From NCBI GenBank assembly GCA_963575745.1, contig CAUYUJ010013814.1, forward strand, positions 238,501 through 302,500: a stretch of 64,000 nucleotides of DNA, written 5' to 3'. Numbering within the stretch: the first letter of the stretch is position 1; each line of letters begins with the position of its first letter. The notes beneath the pieces were generated by a model. The model did no database searches and was not told where the DNA came from. It was given only the letters and a program-made list of their open reading frames with translations. Shown here in pieces: positions 20,355-29,173 of this stretch. A program made the translations under genes and the position numbers. Source of the stretch: Prorocentrum cordatum (taxonomy: Eukaryota; Sar; Dinophyceae; Prorocentrales; Prorocentraceae).

Positions 20355-21551
20355 ATGCCGCCATCAGGAAGCAAATACCTGGAGATCAGCGTCGGGAGCG
20401 CAGCCGGAGTCCGGGAAGCAGGCTCGCGGACACTTCGGCCGACCTCGCCGAGGTGGAGCCCGACTACGATACCGATGATCTCACTTGGTATTTGACTACC
20501 TACCAGACCACCCCAACCCAACCCGAAGACCCGAATTTGATCCGAATTTCGGGTTGGGGGGGGTACGGGCACCATGTGTTTTTTCAACGTTCCCCGACCC
20601 CCCCACACTGGAAATGGAGGGCAAATTGAGGCCTTCGGGTTGGGTTGGGGTGGTTTGGTAGGTGGTGAGTATTGCCTGAACGAGTTGGAGGCAAAGGAGT
20701 TGCGGAAGCCATATGGCAAAGCACTCTCTGACCTCGTACGACAACTGTGGCGCGACATGAATGCAGTAGCACGTCTCAGGGCCAAAGCAAAGGAATGGAA
20801 AAACATGCTGATCTTCGAACCCAATTCGGAAACCTTCCAGTCGATCACGGGGGCCACGCAGATCCCCAAGGCCTTCCAGACCATTACGACCAAGGACAAG
20901 AAACCTAAATACCCCGACATCGTTGCGGCAGACTTCAACGCAATCGAGGACCAGGAGAGGGCACGGGGCAGCCTCAGCCCTCTCAGGCTCTTCGCGCTCC
21001 ACTACGGGGCGGTGGTGGAGGCCATCAAGAAAGTGCAGAACGACCTTCTCACAGAGGATCACTTGGTGGATAAATGTACTCAAATGGTCACATACAGTTC
21101 TTCTATGATGTCAGACATCCTGGGTATTGTGGACAAAGAGTCGACACAACAGAAAAACAAAGTCTGGACCGAACTGGCGCGAAAAATTGCTATTCACGCT
21201 TATCACCACACTGTCAGGGATTTTCTGAAGCAGCATGAAAAGCAGGCATTGCGACTCGCCCAGAAAAAGGAAAAGGTAGAGAAGGCGAAACAGCAAATGC
21301 AGCACATGGACGGAAAGGAGGTGGCACTCCGGCTGTCCATGGAACATCATTTTGCGTTGCATCCGAAAGGTAAGCCCAAAGACGTGGCACACCCGAACAA
21401 CATGACCTCGATCACCCAGATGCTGAGCAAAGAGTACGACATCCAATGCAAGTTGCCAAAAAACGTACGGCCCTCCGCGTCAGCACCACCGACTCCGTCG
21501 AAGGGGCGCGGAAAGGGCAAGACCAGCAGTGGTGGCAAATTGAACGAATGA
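20355..21551 (+). CDS. ORF1 of the Penelope-like element, gag-like, unknown fold
   Basis: MPPSGSKYLEISVGS begins at 20355, then a one-base frame change leads to DLAEVEPDYDTDDLTW. An insertion (20488-20668) interrupts, and removing it joins DDLTW to YCLNELEAKELRKPYG in frame. The main frame runs to TGA 21549-21551. The body is helical and charged (LVRQLWRDMNAVARLRAKAK, KQHEKQALRLAQKKEKVEKA) and ends in a Pro/Gly/Lys segment (PTPSKGRGKGKTSSGGK) likely to bind RNA. Its position before an RT ORF suggests a nucleocapsid-like role. The family is not recognised. Confidence 0.6.
20488..20668. mobile_element. 181-bp inverted-repeat insertion (introner-like/MITE) with 5-bp target duplication
   Basis: Arms of about 46 bp (20493-20538 and 20622-20668) are near-perfect reverse complements; the shared core is CCACCCCAACCCAACCCGAA. 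The site GTATT is present at 20488-20492 and again at 20669-20673. Excising one copy plus the element restores an open frame (LTW-YCLNELE). The left junction offers GT and the right junction AG one base off register, so exact splicing is uncertain. Confidence 0.8.
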
Positions 21552-21689
21552 CGACCTCCCAAAGGTCGCGGCAAAGGGCGGTCCGTTGGCAAAAGCTCGG
21601 CGGACACCTTCAAAGGCAAAGGCAAAGGCAAGAGTTACGGCAAAAACCGCGGCTACAGCAAGGGCAAGGGCAAGACATCACCCGGGTGA
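21552..21689 (+). CDS. ORF1 continuation after an in-frame TGA, GK-rich
   Basis: The ORF1 frame continues past TGA 21549-21551 with the same basic composition (PPKGRGKGRSVGKSSAD, FKGKGKGKSYGKNRGYSKGK) to a second TGA at 21687-21689, and stays open again to TAA 21957-21959 with further basic sequence (GKKKKMGRAEEPRGSGFRGG). Either the stops are decay mutations or the tail is made by readthrough. The tail would be a strong nucleic-acid-binding region. Confidence 0.45.
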   Translation, partial: RPPKGRGKGRSVGKSSADTFKGKGKGKSYGKNRGYSKGKGKTSPG

Positions 21690-22383
21690 CTCCAACCTAA
21701 GACCCATGGAGGCCCAACCGGAAAGAAAAAAAAAATGGGGCGCGCCGAAGAACCCAGGGGGTCCGGTTTCCGCGGAGGAAAGAAAAAAACCCTGGCGATG
21801 GGGTTCGAGCACGGGGGTTACCCCCCCCTCAAATTCCGGAAGAGGAATGAACTCCCAGCCGCCGGGGTGCCCGCGCGAGGGGTCCCACCCCCCCAAGCGC
21901 AACCAGAGGAAGAAAAGCGTGAGAGCCGAGACTGTAAGTGCAATGCAACAACACCTTAATCGCGGTTGCACTAGGGATTTGTATTAGTACGGGAACAACT
22001 GAATTACAGCCGGTGAGGTTTGGGTTCGGGTTCGGGCTTATATATTGGGAACCCAGTACTGGGGATTGGCGATAGGGCGTTGTTCTAGGGGGCACAATTT
22101 TACCAGCTGTAATATGATACCAGCTGCACTCGAATATTTGCACGGCAGGACAACGTGCTCTCTAGGAACAACTGCGCGATAGGACATGATAGTACCAGTT
22201 GTACTCAAGTACGAGTTGTACGGTAGTCGGAGGGGTTCAGGGGTTTCAACGGCAACGCGCGCGGGGAAGAAGGAAAGAAATCCATGCGCCGCCAGGGGTC
22301 CCGGGTTTAACGGGTCGCTGCGAAGGTTGACCCCCCGCGGAAAGAAGAAAAGAAATCCGGCCGGGGGGTTGGGGGGTTGAGGG
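21690..22383 (+). other. ORF1-ORF2 spacer of the element
   Basis: Two similar purine-rich/GC-rich blocks (GGAAAGAAAAAAA... near 21720-21800 and GGAAGAAGGAAAGAAATCC near 22265, GGAAAGAAGAAAAGAAATCC near 22339) recur here. A GGGTTCGGGTTCGGG motif lies at 22022. No RNA structure is claimed. Confidence 0.4.
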
Positions 22384-24722
22384 ATGAGTCACGGGGGCGA
22401 TGGCAAGACGTCCACCTCCTACGACCAGAACGCCCTGAGCAACTACAAGGGCTCGAAGGGTCGTGGGAGAGGCCGTGGACGAGGGAGAGGACGAGGCCGG
22501 GGCAAGGGCAAGGGCAAAGGCAAAGGCAGAGCCTAGCCCGACGCATCTCTGGCCATCGACCTCGATACGAGCCAGTCCACAGCGTGGAGCACTACATAAG
22601 AATCCTTCTACGGAAGCTGTCCGTTTCACATCTTCGCCATTGGGTTCAGGCCCGAGGGGTCTTCGATTTCGCAGGAGTCAGCCCTAGCATCATGACCTTC
22701 CTCGGCACCACTGGCGGTAAATTCACTATTAGCCAAACTTTTTCGGAATACCGTAGTGCTCTCAATACTGGTTGGAATCGGTTCGAAAGATCCGTCTTGC
22801 TAAACGCTTACTTTAAAGTGCAAAATCAACTAGAAGATTCTGCGGCTGCCCAAGATACGAGTCTTCGTTTCCTCGAGCCTGCGTGGGACGACGACCGAGG
22901 CTTCGCAGATGATCGGCATCTCCTTGTCGGTTCACGGCGTCGCCGGCTACACGCCGACACGTTTTCTGGTCGAGAAGCGAACCTGTTCAGAGCGATGGCT
23001 AACAAGACTTGGATGCCAAAGCTACACAATGGTCAAGATTATGCTTATCCAGATGTCGTGAACGGATGGTTGAAAGATCTGAAAACAACAGTTTTTGATG
23101 CCATAGCGCCATATCCACCGAACGACGGGGGCATCAGGTATCGCTCAAATGTACGAGATCACCGACCCCTGAGAGCCCTCCGAGAAAAGCAGCACCTTTT
23201 ACATATTGGTCCCCCTGACAAGTTCCAGGCCTTGATCGTGCAGAACGTGTTCAAATACAGATTGGACATGAGAGCACATCTCGCCGACGAGACTTTCTAC
23301 CAAGCCCTCCTTGACCCCGATCACGAAAGAGCCGCCCTTACAGAGTGGAATTACATTTTCGAGCGTTTTGAGCCTTGGCTGAAAGACCACTCCGGCATAC
23401 CAGGGATTTGGGCGCATCGCATCTTCTACTTCATTTTTGGTGGCTGGGCGACCCTCCTGCGGGATATCCAGACAGGCGTGAAGCCTTTCTTCTACGCCAG
23501 GTTTCAAGGCACGTACAAGCTACACAAGCAGAAGGATATCGATATGAAGTGCATGCAGTCCCTGAAAAAATACCCCACGGAGACGATACCGGTACGACCC
23601 ATTATTAATTCCGTGGGGGATTGGAGGAAACCCGCAGCGTTTAGGATAGCGCAGCTCCTGCAACCCATAGTGGAAATACTACCTGGAGTTACTTGCAGCT
23701 CCAAACAGACCATCCATACGTATGAGAGTCTTGAGGTTCCTCCAGAGTCGGTGTTGGTCGAGTTTGACATCAAAGATTTCTTTCTGAACATCAACGTGGA
23801 TTTCTGCGTCCAGGCAACGTCGTGGGCAATTCATGTGTATGCTCCCCACATCAACGGCCCTATCAACTATCTGATATTGTGCATCTTACATCATCTGTTG
23901 AACCATAATTATTTCAGATTCGACGGCTTGCCATTCCGCCAACGACGCGGCGTGGCAATGGGATTAGATTGCGCCCCCCAGGTAGCAGCCATAAGCGCTT
24001 ATTACTACGAAAAACATCGTGGCATCCAAGAGCATCCAGGCATCTTGACAAAATCGTGGTCGAGATACCTCGATGACGGATTGTTCGCGTGGGTTGGTTC
24101 CGACAGGGAGCTGTTACGACTCGAAGCCCTCCTGAATACCCCATGCTGCACTCCGCTAGGTCAATGTCACTTTGTGTATAAATTCGCCACGTCCCGGTCT
24201 AAGGCTGTGTTTTCGGACCTCCAGTTTAGCAAAACTGGGAGGTGGGTCCATTCGGGGATCCTGGACGTTTCTTTGTACTATAAGCCTAGCAACCCTCACG
24301 CGTACATCCCCCAGAGTAGCCATCATGCCCCTGCTTTGGCCATTTCGTGGATACGACAGGAAGCAAAACGTCGTATCACTCACAATGCCGATGCTTCGCG
24401 GGCCATGGCCGATTTAGCACAATTCGGCCAGCTAATCATATCCACGGGCTACTCGGGACAACAGTGGCGCCGGGCCATTCGAGGGCTCGACCCTTCGAAC
24501 CGCATGCTGTATCTAGGTTTGCACGCTCAGGTGGAGGCGCGGACTTCGGACACTGAGCAGGCACGTGTGCTTACATTCGTGCTCCCACGCCACCGACAGG
24601 CGTGGAGTAGGGTGAAACAGTGCGTTTCCATCCCAGCACACGTACAGAGACATCTTACGGCCCAGTCAGTCAGGTTTGCTTGTACCAATAGCCGTAGCGT
24701 AATTTCACACATTCGCGGGTAG
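22377..24722 (+). CDS. Penelope-like reverse transcriptase, ORF2
   Basis: An open frame of 781 codons. The first about 50 residues read through the overlapping GK-rich stretch in another frame, so the real start is probably after 22536. RT landmarks are K-L-H-K near residue 381 followed by RPIINSVGDWRKP; motif A FDIKDFFLNI near 463 (catalytic Asp); motif B QRRGVAMGLDCAP near 521; motif C YLDDG at 564-567 (catalytic Asp pair); and FSDLQF...LYYKPSNPHAYIPQSSHH near 615-650, which is typical of Penelope-like RTs. The C-terminus is a basic helical region without a GIY-YIG signature. The catalytic residues are intact and the frame is unbroken, so the copy may be recent. It would copy the element RNA into DNA at a target site. 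Confidence 0.85.
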   Translation: MRDESRGRWQDVHLLRPERPEQLQGLEGSWERPWTRERTRPGQGQGQRQRQSLARRISGHRPRYEPVHSVEHYIRILLRKLSVSHLRHWVQARGVFDFAGVSPSIMTFLGTTGGKFTISQTFSEYRSALNTGWNRFERSVLLNAYFKVQNQLEDSAAAQDTSLRFLEPAWDDDRGFADDRHLLVGSRRRRLHADTFSGREANLFRAMANKTWMPKLHNGQDYAYPDVVNGWLKDLKTTVFDAIAPYPPNDGGIRYRSNVRDHRPLRALREKQHLLHIGPPDKFQALIVQNVFKYRLDMRAHLADETFYQALLDPDHERAALTEWNYIFERFEPWLKDHSGIPGIWAHRIFYFIFGGWATLLRDIQTGVKPFFYARFQGTYKLHKQKDIDMKCMQSLKKYPTETIPVRPIINSVGDWRKPAAFRIAQLLQPIVEILPGVTCSSKQTIHTYESLEVPPESVLVEFDIKDFFLNINVDFCVQATSWAIHVYAPHINGPINYLILCILHHLLNHNYFRFDGLPFRQRRGVAMGLDCAPQVAAISAYYYEKHRGIQEHPGILTKSWSRYLDDGLFAWVGSDRELLRLEALLNTPCCTPLGQCHFVYKFATSRSKAVFSDLQFSKTGRWVHSGILDVSLYYKPSNPHAYIPQSSHHAPALAISWIRQEAKRRITHNADASRAMADLAQFGQLIISTGYSGQQWRRAIRGLDPSNRMLYLGLHAQVEARTSDTEQARVLTFVLPRHRQAWSRVKQCVSIPAHVQRHLTAQSVRFACTNSRSVISHIRG
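22384..22536 (+). CDS. Short RG/KG-rich frame overlapping the start of ORF2
   Basis: ATG 22384 to TAG 22534-22536, 50 codons: a short polar start (TSTSYDQNALSNYKGSK) then pure GR and GK repeats. It resembles the basic tails of ORF1 and ends where ORF2 becomes protein-like, in a different frame. It may be the true C-terminus of ORF1 before a frameshift into ORF2, or a separate small protein. Confidence 0.4.
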   Translation: MSHGGDGKTSTSYDQNALSNYKGSKGRGRGRGRGRGRGRGKGKGKGKGRA

Positions 24723-24748
24723 GTTGGTCGGGGAATGTGGTGGACCAT

Positions 24749-25011
24749 ATTAGCTTTAACATTCCATAGCCATTTGAGGGTTCATTTCCTGAAGACGCCG
24801 TAAAGGCAGAAAGCTTGTGGAACCCGAGCTGATCATAATATCCGTCATTGTACCCAGCAGCACTTTGAAAGCAGAATTCTTGATATCACGATATCTTGAG
24901 CAGCTTGATTTGTGCTTGAGCCAGGCTGTGTACTGAATTTGTTTGCAGAGCGCGAGCAAAAAGACGGACAGGCGAAGGAGTGCAGTTGCAGATTGAATTC
25001 CTTATTCTTAT
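24749..25011 (+). repeat. Right terminal direct repeat (pseudo-LTR, B')
   Basis: Same 263 bp as 20058-20320, following the ORF2 stop by 26 bp. It is CpG-depleted relative to the left copy (CTTGAG for CTCGAG, CTTGAT for CTCGAT, CTGTG for CCGTG). Its TGA-containing variant CATTTGAGGG replaces CATTTTAGGG in the spliced-leader-like motif. Confidence 0.85.
24763..24784 (+). other. Spliced-leader-like relic, right copy
   Basis: TCCATAGCCATTTGAGGG is the equivalent of the left relic, with one further change from the leader consensus. Confidence 0.45.
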
Positions 25012-25118
25012 TATGATTATTATTCTTATCATTTTTCTTATTATTCTTATTCTTATTCATATTCTTATTATTATTCTTATTCTTATTCTTATTCTTACTA
25101 TTATTATTACTCTTATTT
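25008..25118 (+). repeat. (CTTATT)n tail at the 3' boundary of the element
   Basis: About 110 bp of CTTATT with TATT variants directly follows the right terminal repeat and abuts the second family 2 copy. Microsatellite tails are common at the 3' end of target-primed retroelements. Confidence 0.9.
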
Positions 25119-25946
25119 GGGTGCCTCAAGCGAGAACAGGCGCCGCCCTCGATCCGTGCGGTGCTACATGTGTTGGAGCCTCTTGTGTTAAGGTTGCAGG
25201 ATGCCTCAATCGGTGGCGTCATGTTGAAAAGTGGTCGTCCCCCATCCTTCCAGCGATTGGCAAAATAGAAACGCAGTTGCGCGGCACGAGGGCGAGCGCC
25301 CAATGTCTAAAACGACATACGTTCCGTCCATGTGGCTGCTGTAAAGGTTTAACACGAATGTGCGTGGCGCGTAGGCGAGAACCCATTATGAAAGCACGCC
25401 CTCCATCTCAGTCAATGTTCCAAATGTTTCTCTTGATGCGCGCGGCGCCAAGGCAAAACAGACAGCTTGAAAATGACTGGCCGCCCATCCCTGAAGCTGT
25501 TACCTTGTAAGCACGTTTGAATCACATGTGCTCAACGATGTGGCGGGAGCCCCGGGTTTAAAACAAGCCCCTTCAATCCTTGAAACCACTGACAACTTGT
25601 ACGACGAACGTGCGCGGCGCCAAGGTGAGAACTACATGTTGCAAAAAACTGGCCTCCGTCCGTGAAACTGCTGGAGCATGTTAAGAAGCACATGCAAAAA
25701 ACACCAGTACCCCATCCTTGAAACTGTTGCAAGCTTTAAGCGATAATGTGTGCGGCGCGCACATGCGAGAACCACATGTTGAAAAGGCCCCCACATCCGT
25801 CCTTGAAACCGCCGCAGAATCTTACAGCGAATGCGCGCGGCACCACGGCGAGAGCCACAGTGTGAAAACACCCCGGCCCATCCGTGAAATTCTTGCACGT
25901 TCCAGTTTCCTTGTAATACATGGCCTCGGAATCTCAAGCGAAACGC
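25119..25946 (-). repeat. Family 2 array, right copy (A') of the flanking duplication
   Basis: About 98-99% identical to 19194-20033 apart from a 13-bp gap near 25138. Unlike the left copy, it is followed by the rest of the family head: on the minus strand ACACGTGTCGGAAGGGCGGG then GCGTTTCGCTTGAGA, matching the heads at about 45295 and 34270. It is therefore the intact end of the original array. Confidence 0.9.
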
Positions 25947-26017
25947 CAGGCCCGCCCTTCCGACACGTGTGGAGGTGCAACAGCGAGGACTCACTCATAA
26001 GGTGAAGCGGTGAAGGG

Positions 26018-26060
26018 AGAAGGAGGAGGAGGAGGAGGAGGAGGAGGAGGAGGAAGAGGG
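26018..26060 (+). repeat. (GGA)n microsatellite
   Basis: Short GGA/GAA run between the duplicated array and the LINE-like region. Confidence 0.9.
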
Positions 26061-26378
26061 AGGCGCATACGTGGGGCCCTGGGGCCTTGGGGGAACCCTC
26101 CTGGGCCCCTCCTGAGCCATCCTAGAGCCCACCTGGGGTTCTGCTTGAACGTCCTGGACCGCTACAAAAACTTGGAGATGTCCACGTCTCTCTGGGGCCC
26201 ATCTTTTGCTTCCGCCCGCTTCTGCCACCCCTCGAGGGCTAAGTCCTTCCTGAAGCACCTCTTCCTGAAGGATGAGGCGTCCCAGAGGAGAACTGCTTCG
26301 GGGCACTCCTGGGGGACCCTCCTGGGGCTCCGCTTTAAAGCGACCAACAAATACCGAGACCGCTACTCCCCGGACCTC
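26061..26378. other. Degenerate CCTCCTGGGGC-rich stretch, no gene
   Basis: CTCCTGGGGCCCTCCTGGG-like words recur without a fixed period. The 307-codon plus-strand frame over it is protein-like only from about 26688. Confidence 0.45.
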
Positions 26379-26633
26379 TCACGGGGTGCGTTCCGACCAA
26401 AACTCCGAAGCGAACCAGCGGCACGAGTACCCGTTCCCCCTCCGACGCTCGTGCCCTGCGAGGGCGTCCTCCAGCGTGAAGTCCGCGCCAAGGAGCTCGA
26501 AGCACTGCGGCAGCGGCGCGAAGCCCGCGGGCGAGCGCGCGGCCGCGCCCAGTGCCTCTGGCGGACGACCGCGCGCGCGCGCACTTGCCCCGCTTCGCCG
26601 CCGCTGCCGCCTCCGCCCTTGCCTTGCCCTCAT
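26379..26633 (-). pseudogene. Candidate minus-strand exon fragment
   Basis: The minus-strand frame includes LPQCFELLGADFTLEDALAG then RGNGYSCRWFASEFWSER, unlike the Arg/Ala background around it. It could be a decayed exon. No family is recognised and there are no neighbours to support it. Confidence 0.25.
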
Positions 26634-26687
26634 GCTCGTCGGGTCTGGACGACCGAAACGATTACTTCGTGGGACGCATCAGTGGCA

Positions 26688-26932
26688 GGTAACATTGCGC
26701 TGAGAGGACCTGATGTTCGTGTTCTAGAAAACGAATTTGCCGTCCGCATGGGGGCCAAGGTGGGGTCTACGGCTTTGGACATCCAGAGCTTCTATGCTCA
26801 CGTCCAGTGGCCTCGCCTGGCCACCGCCCGTCTTCGTCTAAGCAAGTCTCCCAACATGCTGCCTTTAGAACTGAAAGCGCCTCGGCTTCTTTCCCAAATT
26901 GGAACGTACTCGGAATGTTTCCAACCTGCTTG
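26688..26932 (+). pseudogene. LINE-like RT fragment, palm region
   Basis: LRGPDVRVLENEFAVRMGAK, then TALDIQSFYAHVQWPRLATA, then NMLPLELKAPRLLSQIG. The ALDIQSFYAHV part fits RT motif A of non-LTR elements (Asp followed by an aromatic pair), and the Leu-rich part fits the following helix. It ends at a TGA at 26931-26933. It is the first of several segments of one disrupted element extending to 31520. Confidence 0.5.
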
Positions 26933-27040
26933 AAGCATGGTTCAAGGTTTGAGGGACAGTACCGAAATTGCTTGATGTATGACGTATTTTGATGAGGATT
27001 ATTAAGATGATGGTCGTCAACCCGTGCATGAGCAAGCGCA

Positions 27041-27217
27041 TTTGGATACACGATCTTCACACGTTGTTCATCGGTTCGAAGCATCAAGTCTTACCAGGAC
27101 GAGCTTGTTTCCAGCGCGTCCTCAGCCGACAACTTGTTCAAAGAGCACGAGCTCGCGATGGCGGCAAATCCGCCGATCTGGCGTGTGAGTTTCAAGGAGT
27201 CTCAGCTACAGCCTCGA
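27041..27217 (+). pseudogene. Candidate LINE-like fragment between RT parts
   Basis: One frame reads AFGYTIFTRCSSVRSIKSYQ, DELVSSASSADNLFKEHELA, MAANPPIWRVSFKESQ and stops at TGA 27215-27217. It is protein-like and sits between the palm and thumb fragments, so it may be part of the same element; no motif proves it. Confidence 0.3.
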
Positions 27218-27409
27218 GGCTGAGCATGGCTGAGCCTCAGCCTCTGGGGGGGTTGCCGGGGTGGCTCTGCCGGGGAAGGGGGGTGGGGGGGGGTGTACGA
27301 GTTTTCCGGCGGTCGCGGGGCGCTGCTTTTACAGAAGGCTCTAATCTCGAGGATGCGCTGAAAGGGTGGCCGCGGCCGCAAAAATCTCTGAGGACTGTCT
27401 AAAGAAGTC

Positions 27410-27905
27410 CCGAGACCCCGAAAGATCGCCCGAACACGCCCAAGATGGCCCCAAGACGGCCCAAGAGCCTTCCAAGACGTCTGAAGAGGCCTCCAAGAGG
27501 CCTCCCACGATGGCCCCCAGAGGCAAAAATCGTTGATTTCCATTGTTTTGTTTTCAATGTTTTTGGGGTTGTCGCTTTTTTCGGCTTTCCGACGCTCCAA
27601 GACGGCCCAAGAGGCCCCCAAGACCGCTCGAAGACGGCCCAGGAGGCCCCCAGACAGTCCCAAGACGGCCCAAGAGGGCCCCAAGGCGGCCCAAGAGCCG
27701 CCCAAGACGGCCCAAGAGGCTTCCAAGACGGCCCCAAGAGGACCCAAAAGAGGGACGAAAAGCGGACAAAATCTAGCCTTCCAGCCCATGAGGCCCCCAG
27801 GAGGCTCCAAGAGCCCCCAAGAGGGCCCCCAAAAGCCCCCAAGAAGCCCCCACGACGCCCTGACAGGCTCCTAAGATGGCTCAAAAAACGCCCCAAGAGG
27901 GCGTC
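27410..27905 (+). repeat. Family 3 repeat array
   Basis: CCCAAGANGGCCCAAGAGGC-type units with an internal leader at about 27517-27597 (GGCAAAAATCGTTGATTTCC, then a T-rich stretch and CGGCTTTCCGACGCTCC). It interrupts the LINE-like pseudogene. Confidence 0.85.
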
Positions 27906-28014
27906 CTTGCGCCGATAGGCTCGCCTCCATGTGCATTTGGTCGTGTGCGTGCGTGAAGTGTCCGCGTAATATGTGTATCCGCTCGGCGTGCGCGCGCGTG
28001 CGCTTCCTAACTGG

Positions 28015-28051
28015 TATGTGTGTGTGTGTGTGGTGGTGTGTGTGTGAGTGC

Positions 28052-28101
<50 letters not shown>

Positions 28102-28142
28102 ATGTCTCCGGCGCGGATTAGGTGGTGTGACTGTGTGTGTGT
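28015..28142 (+). repeat. (GT)n microsatellite
   Basis: Long TGTGTG run with a short GGTGG interruption; the purest part is 28051-28100. Confidence 0.95.
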
Positions 28143-28305
28143 GCGTTTGAGTGTGCGCCCATAATGTCTGCGTCTGGAGAATAACATCGAGCGACCCGGA
28201 TCGGCGGCACTGGCCGAAGGCCACTACAATAATGCAATACAGACTTCGTTACTCGCACCACGTGGCAAGCAAACTTCGAAACATTGACGGCTTTGGGGAG
28301 TTCAG

Positions 28306-28728
28306 GTCCAACCCGTCTTGCAAGTAGACTACCTCGGAGTCAACCAGGGCATGGGGAAACGGCCTGCTCGGGCCACCAGGTATCAGAAGGTCATCAAGGG
28401 GGCCTCGCAACATGCCAAATTAGGTGGGTTCGCTATAGCATCCTAGAGGCACATGGTCACGAATCGGGTGGGGTTGGCTGAGCTCCAGCCGGGGTCTACA
28501 CATGTTAATGTCACTGTGTGGTTGTGCTGGGGCTTAGCTGTCCACCATGTCTCGGGGGCTGCCAAGAAGGGGTAGTGTCTGTCTGCCTTATAAGACCTCC
28601 ACACTCAAGAGTACGATCCTGGGATCAGCCTCCCAGTCTCTGGCCTCAGGGAATGGCTGCGCACATGGACCCACGAGCCACACCACACATTAGACAAGGT
28701 ATCCGCCAAGCGCGGCCCACAGTTTTGA
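28306..28728 (+). pseudogene. LINE-like RT fragment, thumb region, three in-frame stops
   Basis: A single frame reads VQPVLQVDYLGVNQGMGKRP, ATRYQKVIKGASQHAKLGGF, HMVTNRVGLAELQPGSTHVN, VTVWLCWGLAVHHVSGAAKK, EYDPGISLPVSGLREWLRTW and ends at TGA 28726. The DYLGV word, the Arg/Lys helix and the DPG...L..W ending fit the thumb/connection of non-LTR RTs. TAG 28444, TAG 28573 and TAA 28591 break it. Keeping one frame for 140 codons despite stops argues for decay of real coding sequence. Confidence 0.55.
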
Positions 28729-29173
28729 GCAGTTTAAGCAATTGTCTCGGTTGCTTCGTTTTCTGCACATCCGCGGTCTTCTGTCTACAACCATTGCCCA
28801 TATCCTCGGGGTCGGCTGTACGCCGACAGCACCTGCCACGTGGTATGTGCCACACACGAACGGTAGGGCTGATGTTGATCGGATTTCCGTAAGCGATCTT
28901 GTCAGCATGGATCAGACCAACGTCGGGGAGACGTAAGACTCGGGTTCGGGGGACTCGGGTTGGCCTGATGGGACCATCATGAAAATGACGAGACCCTATC
29001 TGAAATTTGACGCGAGTTCCCGCTGCAAACATCCCACGAAAACTGGACCGTCAAAATCCAAGATGGGCTTGTCAAAAAACGGCGCCAACCCCAATTCCGG
29101 CGTAATCAAGTCATATGTCTCCCCGACAAAGGGTCTCCTCGATGATTTTGTACATGCCAGCTCTCGTCCGTAG

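Larger units (their letters stand above)
20034..25118 (+). mobile_element. Penelope-like retroelement, complete, inserted in a family 2 array
   Basis: The element starts with (ATTAGC)n, carries a 263-bp terminal direct repeat (20058-20320 and 24749-25011), a gag-like ORF1, a 781-codon RT ORF2, and ends with a (CTTATT)n tail. RT motifs (KLHK, FDIKDF, GVAMG, YLDDG and the YYKPSNPHAYI region) place it with Penelope-like elements by established motif knowledge. No GIY-YIG nuclease is seen. Direct copies of an 830-840-bp host block abut both ends. Related elements often have pseudo-LTRs from tandem insertion, which would explain the terminal repeats. Confidence 0.75.
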
